Shown here piece by piece: positions 1 through 10,047 of a stretch of DNA of 64,000 nucleotides. The notes beneath the pieces are model-generated. The model had not been told where the DNA came from. It saw nothing but the letters and a program-made list of their open reading frames with translations, and searched no databases. Position numbers and translations under genes: made by a program. Positions within the stretch are counted from its first letter, which is position 1. Every line of letters begins with the position of its first letter. This DNA is from Saccopteryx bilineata (Eukaryota; Chordata; Mammalia; Chiroptera; Emballonuridae), in contig NC_089492.1 of assembly GCF_036850765.1 (NCBI RefSeq), positions 289,948,590 to 290,012,589 on the forward strand, given 5' to 3'.

Positions 1-394
1 TTTTTTTTTTTTGTATTTTTCTGAAGCTGGAAACGGGGAGAGACAGTCAGACAGACTCTCGCATGCACCCGACTGGGATCCACCCGGCACGCCCACCAGG
101 GCGAAGCTCTGCCCACCAGGGGGCGATGCTCCGCCCCTCTGGGGCGTCGCTCTGCCGCAACCAGAGCCACTCTAGCGCCTGGGGCAGAGGCCAAGGAACC
201 ATCCCCAGCACCCGGGCCATCTTTGCTCCAATGGAGCCTTGGCTGCGGGAGGGGAAGAGAGAGACAGAGAGGAAGGAGGGGGTGGGGGTGGAGAAGCAAA
301 TGGGCGCTTCTCCTATGTGCCCTGGCCAGGAATCGAACCCTGGTCCCCTGCACGCCAGGCCGACGCTCTACCGCTGAGCCAACCGGCCAGGGCC
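1..394 (-). mobile_element. Rhin-1-type tRNA-derived SINE, full length, inverted
   Basis: Read on the minus strand this is a complete tRNA-derived SINE: a head 'ggccctggccggttggctcagcggtagagc' region ending near 394, an intact Pol III B box (reverse complement at 329-339), a pyrimidine-rich body, and a tail ending in poly(A), seen here as the T-run at 1-12. The head and body match the Rhin-1 family known from rhinolophid and hipposiderid bats. The window edge falls in the tail, so flanking duplications cannot be checked. It contains a CTCF-like core at 113-125. Confidence 0.9.
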
Positions 395-639
395 TCGACC
401 ACTATTTTTTCATTTTCTTCCGTCTCCCCCTGTCTCCTCCTTGGGGCCCCGGCCGCCCGCAGCTCCGATGCTCTTCTAACCTTGATTGGTAGCCCGTGCT
501 GTCTTCCACGGCGGGCAGTTCCCACCGCCCCGGCGTCACGCCCACCGGCTCCCACAGCATCTGCCCCTTCACGTGTGTCACTGTGTGGCTCCGTCCCAGG
601 CACTGTGGCTCTCATACCCACAGGTCCTGTCCGGTCCTC

Positions 640-870
640 CCTGTATCTTCCGTGTCTTGACTTGGCATGTTCAAGGTTGCTCTCGTTCTGAACAGAGGCA
701 GTGCCACTCTTCTGAAGTCCTTGTTTGCCAATTCTGGTATCTTTGTCAGTTCTGGTTGATTTCTGTCCTAATTCGGGTGTGTTTTTGTGTCTGGTGACTT
801 CTGACCGGATGCCAGTCGGGGACGTTGTTATGTTGGGTGTTGCATTTTCTGTGTGTGGCAAACACGCGTG
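640..870. repeat. probable old LINE-1 fragment
   Basis: T- and G-rich sequence of the form 'tcttgacttggcatg...ttctgaccggatgccagtc...ttatgttgggtgttgcattttctg' resembles a diverged mammalian L1 segment. Identification is by eye only and the ends are approximate. Confidence 0.4.
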
Positions 871-1854
871 AGCTCGGGAAACAGTTCCGTCCTTCCAGGT
901 CTTGCCCCAGAGGCTTATTAGATCCGCATTTAGTCTTGGGCTAATTAGTCCCCAGCCGTGACAAGGCCCTCTGACTGCTCTGCCCGATGGCCTCTGCCCT
1001 CTGCGTTAGGAGGTTTACTAGTCTGGCCGGTCTGTGGCTGCCTGTGAGCACCGGACACAGTCCTGGTGGCTCTCTCCCAGCCTTCGGTGGCTCCCTGACA
1101 AGTAGTCAGCGGAATCCCAGCAGGACCTCTGTAACTAACTGGATGCCTCTCTGTCCCTCAGCCCGCCTGGCCTCTGCACTGGGATCCCAGCTCTTCCATC
1201 CCCTAGGCTCTCGGCTCTGTCTTCTCAAGCCCCCTGCCCCGCCCCACCTGTGCCTGGGGTGCCCGCCCTGCACCGCCATCTGCAGTCTCACTTACGGTCG
1301 CCCTTGAGGAGGGGGACAGGCACACGGCTCTCGTCTTCTGTTTCTCCCTCCTCGGGGTTCATGCTCCATTGTCGCCTGAATTCCAGTGTTTTGAGTACCA
1401 TTGTTATACATTTTGTCAGTTTTTACAAGATTTGTTTCAGGTGGGGGGACAAATCTGGTGCCTGCGATGCTCTCTGGGCCAGAAGTGGACGTCTGCCAGT
1501 GACCGTGGCCTCTGGCCCATGAAATCATCCACCTGGGGCCAATGGCCCCGTGGTCTGACGCCTCCCGCGGCTCTGGGTGCTGAGATCTCCGTCACCACGT
1601 CACGCTGTTGTGACCTTGCATCCTGGCCCAGGCGCTGCCGCACTGTCTCCTCGTGTATTGGCCTCCTTGAACATAGAGCTTCTTTGTCACACTGGAAGAG
1701 CACATGGTCAGGAACAGCCGGGGGGCGTCTGCAGGAGAGGCTCTGTCTCCCTTGACTCGCGGACTTACCGTGCAGCTCTATAACTGGAATGTGCCACCGC
1801 AGATAATGAGATAATAGGACAAAAGAAGGAGTATGATATCTGATAGCTCCCAGA

Positions 1855-2070
1855 TGGGAGCAGGCTGGCTTCCTGTCACCGTTGTCACAGATGACCATAA
1901 ACTCAGGGGCTTACAACAGCAGGAGTCACCGTCATGTTATGCAGTTCCGGAAGTCAGAGTCCAAAGTGGTTCCATGGCTGAAATCCAGCCGTGGGCAGGG
2001 CCATGCTCCTGGAGACTTGGGGAGTCCTGTTTCCCTGCCTCTTCTAGTGTCCAGAGGCCCCGGCCTCCCT
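1855..2070. repeat. diverged mammalian interspersed repeat (family not assigned)
   Basis: The order 'gaccataaactcaggggcttacaacagcaggag', 'gttccggaagtcagagtccaaagtgg', 'ctggagacttgggg', 'ccctgcctcttctagtgtccagagg' follows a very common mammalian interspersed repeat. I cannot name the family with confidence. It is followed by a C-rich tract at 2078-2130. Confidence 0.55.
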
Positions 2071-2380
2071 TGCTGCCCCCCCCCCAGCACTGGTCCCCTC
2101 CCCCGGTGTTACCCCTCCTCCTTCCCCCGGCCTGCTCTGGTTCTGGTCCCTGGCTCCCCTTCTGTAGCAGGGCTGTGCGGTGGCGCTGGGCCCCCTGGGG
2201 CACCCAGGACGCCTCCCAATCTTAGGGCAGCTGCTAAGCAGCCACAGTTCTCCTTGGGGGTGCACTTTTGGGTGCACCAGTCCATGAACAGTCCTGGAAT
2301 GGCTGCCCACGTGGAAAATATGAAGTCTAATTTCATGTCACGTCAAAAAATGAATTCTCTGTGGATTAAAAAATGAAACT

Positions 2381-2760
2381 GGCTCTGGCCGGTTGGCTCA
2401 GTGGTAGAGCATTGGCCCAGCATGTGGAAGTCCCGGGTTTAATTCCTGGCCAGGGCACACAGGAGAAGCGCCGATCTGCTTTCCCACACTTCCCCCTCTC
2501 CTTTCTCTCTCTCTCTTCCCCTCTTGCAGCCAAGACTCCATTGGAGCAAAGTTGGCCCAGGCACTGAGAATAGCTCTATGGCTTCCACCTTAGGTGCTAG
2601 AATGACTCCAGTTGCAACAGAGCGATGCCCCAGATGGGCAGAGCATTGCCCCCTGGTGGGCGTGCCGGGTGGATCCTGGTCGGATGCATGTGGGAGTCTG
2701 TCTGACTGCCTCCCGCTTCTCACTTCAGAAAAATACAAAAAAAAAAAAAAAAGAAAAAAG
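2381..2760 (+). mobile_element. Rhin-1-type tRNA-derived SINE, full length
   Basis: The tRNA-like head has a Pol III A box at 2394-2404 (tggctcagtgg) and a degenerate B box at 2436-2446 (ggtttaattcc). A CT-rich body follows, then a 'ccattggagcaaag' segment, a CTCF-like core on the minus strand at 2647-2659, and 'gggagtctgtctgactgcctcccgcttctcacttcag' before an A-rich tail. It is the same family as the copy at 1-394 but in the opposite orientation, and diverged (for example the B box CG changed to TA), so it is not a recent insertion. Confidence 0.92.
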
Positions 2761-2924
2761 AAAGAAAGAATTGGAAATCTCAGATGAGAAGATTAGAAGG
2801 AAGAAAGGTTACAGGAAGAGCTGCTCCAAATGAATAAGAACTAATGAACAGCAGGGAAGAAAAATGGGGGGAGGAGTCCGTGAACAGGGATGTCACAGAG
2901 AGGAAACCAGGGTACCCCCCACAC

Positions 2925-3770
2925 ACATGAGAAAGGGCTCTGTTTCACCAGATCCGAGATATGCAAAGTGGAATGAGAACTCACCTCGCCCCTCTGTTGG
3001 AAAAATCTAGCTGTCACCTCTCAAGGGTGAACAGGGGTTTGGGAAAAGTGGACTCTCACCACGAAGGGACGTGGTATAGACACCTCTCTGAAGAGCGATT
3101 AGTGAACACCCAACAACTCAGACATGCCGTTTGCAGACGCCTGTGGCTGGCAGCAGCCTGTGCAGTGTCCAGGGCCTGGGGCGGGGGAGGACGCTCACGA
3201 CAGCACTGCTTCTGGTAAAGTCCAGGAACAAGCTGCCCGCCCGCCCGCCCACGGGGGACGGTCAGTGAGCTGATTTGTTTGGACAAGGGGATGCTGTGTA
3301 AGGGTTAGAGTGAATGAGCTAGCCCCTCACGTGGCACTATGGGCAGAGGTTCAGGACAGGATGTCGAGTGAGGCCGCCAGTTCTGAAGGGCGTGGGGTAG
3401 TGCTGCCCTGGCCGACGATCTCACCAGCTCACAATGTCTCCGTCCCTCAGTTTCCTCCGCTGCAAAATGGGGTGGGCTAAGGACCTCAGCATGAAAAACA
3501 AAACTTGTAAAATCTTAGGGGAAGAAGTCAGAGAACGTTTTTTATGACCTTGGGCTTGGGAAGGCTTTCTTGAACACGACCGACAAAGCTTACGCCAGAA
3601 GAAGACTGAGCGATGTGTTTGTGCTAAAATAAGAAACGTTTGCGGGAGGGACGACTCTACACAGTGAGTTAAAAGACACACTTCGGACTGAAAGACACTT
3701 GCAACACATGTAACCATGAAAATTAATTTCAAGACTTAGAAGATGAGAAAAGAGAAAGATCACAGAGGAG
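2925..3770. repeat. L1 ORF2-derived fragments
   Basis: The segment at 2930-3110 ('gatatgcaaagtggaatgagaactcacctcg') and the segment at 3495-3770 ('cttaggggaagaagtcagagaac...tatgaccttgggcttgggaaggctttcttg', then 'gaaagacacttgcaacacatgtaacc') resemble pieces of mammalian L1 ORF2. The order is scrambled relative to a single element, which suggests more than one insertion or a rearrangement. Reading frames are broken. A MIR-like snippet ('cctcagtttcctccgctgcaaaatgggg') lies at 3445-3475. Confidence 0.55.
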
Positions 3771-4264
3771 CGCTACAGATCAATACGGAGCAGATAAACC
3801 ACCGGAGAGAACCGGTGAGGACGCGCGGGCTGCAGAGCAGGTTAGATGCGTGGAGGCTCGTCGGGTGCTGAGGGCGCCCGGCCGGGGGCAGATGGTCCGC
3901 AGCCACCATGGGGGCCGTTAACATGCTCGTCATTGCTCCACGGCTGTGGTCATCCGCTGGACTGGGCGTTGGTGATCCGGGGCCGCCTGTCAGACCCGTT
4001 TACACAAAGGTCCAGAATCTCCCGGAAACAAGGTGCCCGGCAGGGGCAAGTGCACGTGCAGCGTCCCCATGGGGATTCTGCTGACCCCAGGGCCTGTGGT
4101 GGGCGCACAGCAGTGCCGTGATGCCGTCCAGGGAAGCAGGCTGTCGCTGGGCTCGGGAGGCTCCGTGCTGGCACAGCTTCTGCCAGGTTGTGCTGGCTGT
4201 TCTGGAGGAGCGCTGGGGAGGTTCCTCAGGTGGACCCCCCCTCATCCGTCCAGTGGAATCCTCG

Positions 4265-4420
4265 CTGAGAGTCTGTGATGTGCCAGGTACTTCTTAGGCC
4301 CCTGTCTGTGTGGAGCTAGCATTTTAAAAAGAGACAATAAGCAAACAAATCACCAAATGTTTTAGGTAGCAAAGAATCATGTTTTATCCTGGTTTGGGAT
4401 GCTGAAGGCGGGCAGCTGTG
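4265..4420 (+). repeat. L2-like 3' fragment
   Basis: 'gatgtgccaggtacttcttaggcccctgtctgtgtggagctagcatttt...gagacaataagcaaacaaat' matches the pattern seen at L2 3' ends (gtgccaggcact...ctgccctcatggagcttacattcta...gacaataaacaa). It is diverged. Confidence 0.5.
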
Positions 4421-4618
4421 TGTGTGTGGAGGCATGGGATCCCAGGGACTCTGTCCTTCCCCTTAATTTGCTGTGGGCATGAAACTGCTGGACAACTAAC
4501 CTATCAAAGAAAACGAGAGTATGACTTGTGGGGAGTGTCTCCAGTTATGCCTGTCTTGATTCGACTGACTTGTGTTCAGGGTTTCTGTTACTGGTTCCAT
4601 GGGTGAGGGTCCGCTGTG

Positions 4619-5096
4619 ACAGAGGTCAGCAGGTGTAAGCCAGACAGAAAATGTGGGAGGCTTTGTGGGCCAGGTGACCTGTGTCAAACTGCTCATCTCT
4701 GCTGGGCCATCGTGAGATTGTGAGAGCTGCTGATGCTTGTTAACGAGAATGGCTGTGTTCCAATAAAACTTTGTTTATACACATAGGCTGGGGCCAGCTA
4801 TGTTCCAGAAATCTTTATTTATACACACGGGCTGGGGCCAGCTGTGTTCCAGTAAAACTTTATTTATACATACAGGCTAGGCCAGCTGTGTTCCAGTAAA
4901 ACTTTATTTATACATATAGACTAGGTCAGCTGTGTTCCAGTAAAACTTTATTCATACATACAGGCTAGGCCAGCTGTGTTCCAGTAGAACTATTTATACA
5001 CATAGGCTGGGGCCAGCTGTGTTTCAGTAAAACTATACATACAGGTTGGGGCCAGCTGTGTTCCAATAAAACTTTATTTATACACACAGACTGAGA
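4619..5096. repeat. hAT-type repeat with an internal 44-bp tandem array
   Basis: From 4619 ('cagaggtcagcagg...gaggctttgtgggccag') the sequence resembles a common mammalian hAT-derived repeat that normally contains a single 'gctgtgttccaataaaactttatttaca' segment. Here that segment is tandemly amplified from 4752 to 5096 into eight diverged copies of about 44 bp, each 'gctgtgttccagtaaaactttatttatacatacaggctggggcca' with substitutions and small deletions. The last copy ends at 'cacacagactgag'. Confidence 0.8.
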
Positions 5097-6287
5097 TAGT
5101 TTTGACGGCAAGTCATGATATGCAGGTCCCTGATCCATAGCTTCCGTCTTTGTCACATCTCTCAGGTGCAAGGGAGGGAGACACCACCCAAAGTAGCTTA
5201 AACAGGAGAGGGACTTGATGGGCTCACGTGACAGAAGGGCCCAGACGTAGAGCTGATGTGGGGCTGCGGTTGCCTGGTGACCACTCCATGTGTCACCTGT
5301 CTGTCCCCCCATCCTGTCATCTGGCCCTCAAGCTGTCACTGATGGCTTCCTCCCAGGGAAGGGCTGGCTCCACAGTGGACTTGGGGCCCAGTAGGAAGAA
5401 TGTCCTTTATTCACCTGACCCAGTAAAGGTCCTGGGAGGGCACCCCGCATCACTTGCTGTCACCTTGTGTGACTGTGGTGGGGCGGTGTGGGGGTGGCGC
5501 CCGACGAGGGGCCTCTGCTGAGCTCAGTCTCGGTCTGCCCCGCACCCTGCTGCTTCTGGGGGTCGCACCCAGCTTTGACCGCGCTTTCTGCATTCCGAGA
5601 TCTTCTGTTGAGTAGCTGTCCATCGCTCCTGCACCTGCTCTGCTGAGTGCAGAGGAGCACAGCCCGCTGGGCTGTGTGGGGCTTTGTGGGGTTCAGGGGG
5701 CACCCTCCCTCCTGGGGCCTCCCGGGAAGTCGTTCTGGGCCTGGGGTGGCACCTCGTTCTGGATGACTGCTGGAAGGCGTCTTTCTCCCTCATGCCTGAG
5801 ATGCAGAGTGGTCGGGCTCCCACCGCTGACCCTTCCCCGGGGGCAGACGCTGGGGCTGGAAGGATCTGGACTCAGCTCTGCAGGTGTGTGGTGGCCGCGT
5901 CCTCCACTTTCCGCCACCGTTTGGGGACCTGCAGATCTGTGTGGACAGAAACTGGTCTCATTTGGTTTGTTTAATTGGGATTTATCACTGCCTTCACATC
6001 TCATCACCATGGTCACCATCAACCCAGGTTCCAAGCATTAGAAGACAGTGCCTCCCGAGACCCAGTATAACTGACCTGAACATCCATTGGTGTTTAACTT
6101 ATGATGGAAACTTTTCCTACTACAATATTTTACCTCCTTATATGGGTCCTTTGGAAATCTTAATGACATGCGGCTGTCACTTTAAGTGAGGTGCTTTGGC
6201 TTTTGTTATGAATTATCCTTTTTATTTCTTCTATAAATGACGAGGGAGCAAGGGGTCCATTCATCACTCCCGTGGAAGTGTGCAGGC

Positions 6288-6304
6288 AGCCACTAGAGGG
6301 CACC
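6288..6304 (+). promoter_or_regulatory. CTCF-like motif
   Basis: 'agccactagagggcacc' is a very good match to the CTCF core (CCAS-YAG-RKGGC). It lies in non-repeat intron sequence, unlike the SINE-borne copies at 113-125 and 2647-2659. Binding is inferred from the motif only. Confidence 0.5.
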
Positions 6305-9300
6305 TCGTCTTCAACTTTCGTGACTCGGAATTTCCCTGACCCATATTTTGCTTTCGAATGTTCTGGTGGTGGTGTCAGGGTTCCGTTGTGTTTGCTTAAT
6401 AGGTTTAAGAAGAGCCACGTGGAAGGGGTCACTGCAGACATGTCGCAGTGTTTCGCAGACTGTACTGGGCTAGACCCCTGATGTGGCTGTGACTTCTGCG
6501 CTGTCCACACTGTGGGCACGGCCTCCCCACAGCCGTGTCCTTCCTCGTCCTGAACCCCGGACAGTGTGGGGTGAGGGGGCTGAGCAGGGGGAGGAGCGTG
6601 CGGCTGCAGAAGGGCCTCAGGCAGGTTCTGCTGGACTGCGGTGGTGAGCGCGGACGGACACGGGATCACCTCTGGGCCGGCTCCTGAGGGTGACCCCAGC
6701 CTGGGGCTCTGGGTGCACAAACGACACCCCCTCCTCTCGGGCCTGGTTATTTCTGGCATGGAGACCCCGCCCACTCCCTCACCTGCTGCCCTAGATCTCT
6801 TCCCAGATTTGCCTCTTTCCCCCCCATTTCTGTGTCGGAGTCTTAGTGAGTGCCTTGACCCCCAAATCACTGGGAATGAGGGCCTTTCCAATGGGCTTGC
6901 AGGGTGTTGATGAATTCTTGGTTTTCAAGGTCTGATGAAAGTTGTTTTCACTGTCTTCCTTTGAATCAACTGTGTCTTCAGCAGTGATGCCCTTGTCTTC
7001 CCCCAGCCTTTGGGGCAGCTGTTGTTGCCTGTCTTGTGACACCGCCAGAGCCCCCCCCCCTCCAGGGCCTGGCCCCCTCCCTCCCTTGGCCTGAGCTGCT
7101 GCAGGTGACTAAGCGACAGCTGCTCCCCCAGCAAATACCGACCCTTCAGTTACCCAGGCAGGTGTGCCCGCTGGGCAGCACTCCCCTGTGTGAGCGCCCT
7201 CCCCGGGTCCCGCCGAACAAGTGCATGGCTCTGTCTAAGCACACGCACTCCCAGGAGGACGGCTGGTGTGTGGGGTCAAGGGCTTCAGCCCACCTCCTAT
7301 GTGGGGCCCATTCCTGGTTGCCCATCTGCCGCCCCAGGGAGGTGGTCATGGTTTGGGGACCCCGAGAAGACACTGGCAGGCCCTCTGCAGCTGAGGATGA
7401 CTCTGTGAAGACCCCTGTCCGGCTTTTCATTTACCTGTGTTTGTTTTTATACCTCCCCGTGACCTGCCCCAAAAGAGCTCTCTGCCACGTGTTGACTTAA
7501 AAAGCAGTCCCTCTCCTCCTCATGCAGGAGGCACCTTAGATCTGCACCCTCCTGCAGGTCCCCTCCAGGCAGAGTGCGGAGGGAGCAGGGGGACCTCACG
7601 GGGCATGGGCAACCCGGGCGTGGGGCAGCTGCAGGCCCCTGTCCTGCCTCTTGGTCATGTGGAGGGCGCTTGGGCTTCTAGAAGCTGAACGAAGAGTTGG
7701 AGACCATTGAGCTTTGTTGACAGTGATTTCTGGTGAGTGGAGACTGACAGGAGAGTAATGGAGTGTCAGGGACAGTTAGTCTTTGGACGGATGGCCATAC
7801 TGGCCGCCATGGGACAGGTAAGTTTCTCCCTTGTCTCAAGCCATTGGCGTGGACCCTGTCTACACCACAGTTCGCTCTGGTGGTGTGGGCACCACTCGTT
7901 TGGTCCCTTCCCCTGTTCTAGTTGATGCCTGCCTCCCGCCCCAAAGCCCCCAGGCCGCCCACCACGCTGCGGGCAGAGCTGTCTGTATTTCTGTGTTTTT
8001 GTACTTTCCGGGTTATGTATTGAAAGAGCCCTGTGGCGGCTGTGCCACCCTGATGTTGCCCCAAGGAGCCCAGCACTGGGCTGTGAGTCAAGGGCCACCA
8101 TTTGGGAAGAAGCAGCTGGTGCGAAGCTGTTCACCATATGTGGGCACCTCACATCCGAGTGCTGTGCTGGGTGGTGGCCCTGGGCCAGCCAGGGGCATTC
8201 TCAGGCCTTGCCGGGGCAGAAGGATCTACTTTATAGGGATCGTTACACTGAAGTTATTTTAATCCCACAGGTGCTATACGGATATGGGCTTACTCGCATG
8301 TGTGAAGGGTGAAGTTGCCCCTCACTATTCCACGCTGTGCCGTGAAGTTCAGTGACTTACCCACACCCCAAATCCACAGTGCTTTTCTTCCTTTGTTGGA
8401 GGAGGGCCTAAATCACGCAGGCTGCTTGGTGACTTGCTTTTTCTGCTCTGTAACTTGTCTCAACCTTACCATGTAGGACCTTGCCGTGGACCTTCCCGTG
8501 GCTGGCTCCGTGCTTCCCACACGGACAAGCCACTTTGACGTCAGGGCCTCCATTTCTGCAGTGTTCGTGGTGTCCTGACGGGTCGCTGTTCCCGGGGCTG
8601 CAGACGCAGACGCAGACGTGGACACGCTCTGAGCGGTCCAGCACACACATGCTTGCAGCCCCTGGCTGTGCTCTGTGGCGGAAGCTGGGCTTCCCAGTCA
8701 GATGCCCTTGACCTGGCGTTTGGGAGACGTGGAGGGATGAAGTGGGTGCTCCCCGGAGGACACTGGGTTCTCTGGGTGCGGCTGGTGTGGTTTGAGTAGC
8801 GACGTAACTTGACAATTACGTTGAACATGAAAACAGAAAAACTTTGAAACCGAGTTTTTTTGTGGTTTGGGTCTATTTCCTCTGTCCGTGCCTCCCAGGG
8901 ATGTGTGGCTTTGGGCCTTGCTTTTCTGGGTCAGCGGTGGGCACCTGTTTAACCGCTGGCAGGGCCTTCTTCTGCTGCGGCTTTGTCCTCCAGGAAGATG
9001 AGACTGCGTTAGTCATGGTGTGAAGAGTTAGTTACCTTAGGAAACACACGGCACAGCACCCAGCTCTGAGAAGGAGAAGCTGCAATGCCCTGGCGGCTGC
9101 GGGGCAGGGGGCACACCACAGGGGTCTGGCTCCCCAGAGCCTGGCTTCTCTCAACAGAGGAAAATGCAGCCATTTCCTGCAATTTTTCCTCATTACCAAA
9201 ATCAGCCTGGAGAATGGTCAGTCTCCATTTAGGGCAGGTGGGAGACTGCCTGCTGCTTCCGGCTCCATCTCTGACTGCTTCGGGGAGGGAGGCGAGGCGG

Positions 9301-9979
9301 TGGGGGGCGACGTGGGCCATCGCTCTGCACCAGCTGGGCTGTGCCAGGGCTGAAGGTCGCTCTCAGCCCCTCATCAGGGGCCCACGTGGAGGACAGGCCT
9401 GGACTCTTCCTGGGGCTAATGCGCTCCGCTGACCGTGAGAGGGAACTTGGGCCTGGCCCTGCAGCGGGCACCATGGGGGATGATGTGACAACCAGGGAGC
9501 CATGCGGCCCGACCGGCCACGTCAGCTGTGTGTGTCTGTTTGGAAGTTTCTTATTTAACTCACAGTGAGCCCGCCCAGCCAGGGAAGCAGCGCCTGGCTC
9601 TCTGGAGCGGGATGTGCAGCAGATGCCAAGGAGGGAGCCACCGTGAGCACATGGGCACTTGCGGTGTCAGCACCACGGCTCACGGTGCCACACATGGTGG
9701 GACCGCAGTCAGCCCAGGGCAGCCGCCGCTGCAGGGAGCCCAGGCCCCACTCTCTGGGCAGTGACTCGGGGTGGGGCGGGAGCCACCCTGACGAGTTTCG
9801 TGCGCACTGAGCCTTCTTGACCGCTAAGCACGGGGACTGCCTGGTCACTACCCAGCTCCGAGTGGTGGCGCTGGACACCACCAAGGGGAGACGTGTCAGG
9901 CCCCGATGGGTTGGGGCTCGGGGCGCCCTGGGCCCTGCCTAGGCTGACGGCCCCCTCCCCTCCCTGTGCTTCCTCCCAG

Positions 9980-10047
9980 GCCCGCCAGCGCCACCCCAGG
10001 GGCTCGCCACCACGCTGGGCTCTGGACCACAGTCTGTGGGACCAGGG
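9980..10047 (+). CDS. NPHP4: NPHP4 coding exon (human exon 12 equivalent)
   Basis: A short proline-rich exon of 68 nt. The acceptor is a strong pyrimidine tract ending 'cttcctcccag' at 9979. The donor is 'accaggg|gtaagt'. In frame it reads [10 protein letters not shown]...SVGPG, aligning with the human linker that ends in SPVGPG. The frame upstream is closed by a stop at 9940-9942, which limits where the exon can start. It begins in phase with two bases of a split codon and ends on a codon boundary. The linker is poorly conserved, so this is the least certain exon. Confidence 0.75.

Larger units (their letters stand above)
395..9979 (+). other. 3' part of an NPHP4 intron (upstream of exon 12)
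   Basis: No NPHP4 coding sequence could be found here. Residues expected just before exon 12 (the region around human HCLVYKVP and SGTLRFQFSLG) are absent in all frames, so the intron is at least 9.6 kb and continues beyond the window start or into the SINE. It holds a SINE at 2381-2760, LINE and L2 debris, a tandem array at 4752-5096, and a CTCF-like site at 6288-6304. The rest, including 870-1830, 5100-6250 and 6310-9979, is GC-rich sequence in which I recognise nothing. Confidence 0.75.

Noticed and set aside
6160..6891. 243-codon minus-strand open frame in the first intron
   Set aside because: No family motif and low-complexity proline/serine composition. It includes the CTCF-like site, and nothing suggests transcription.
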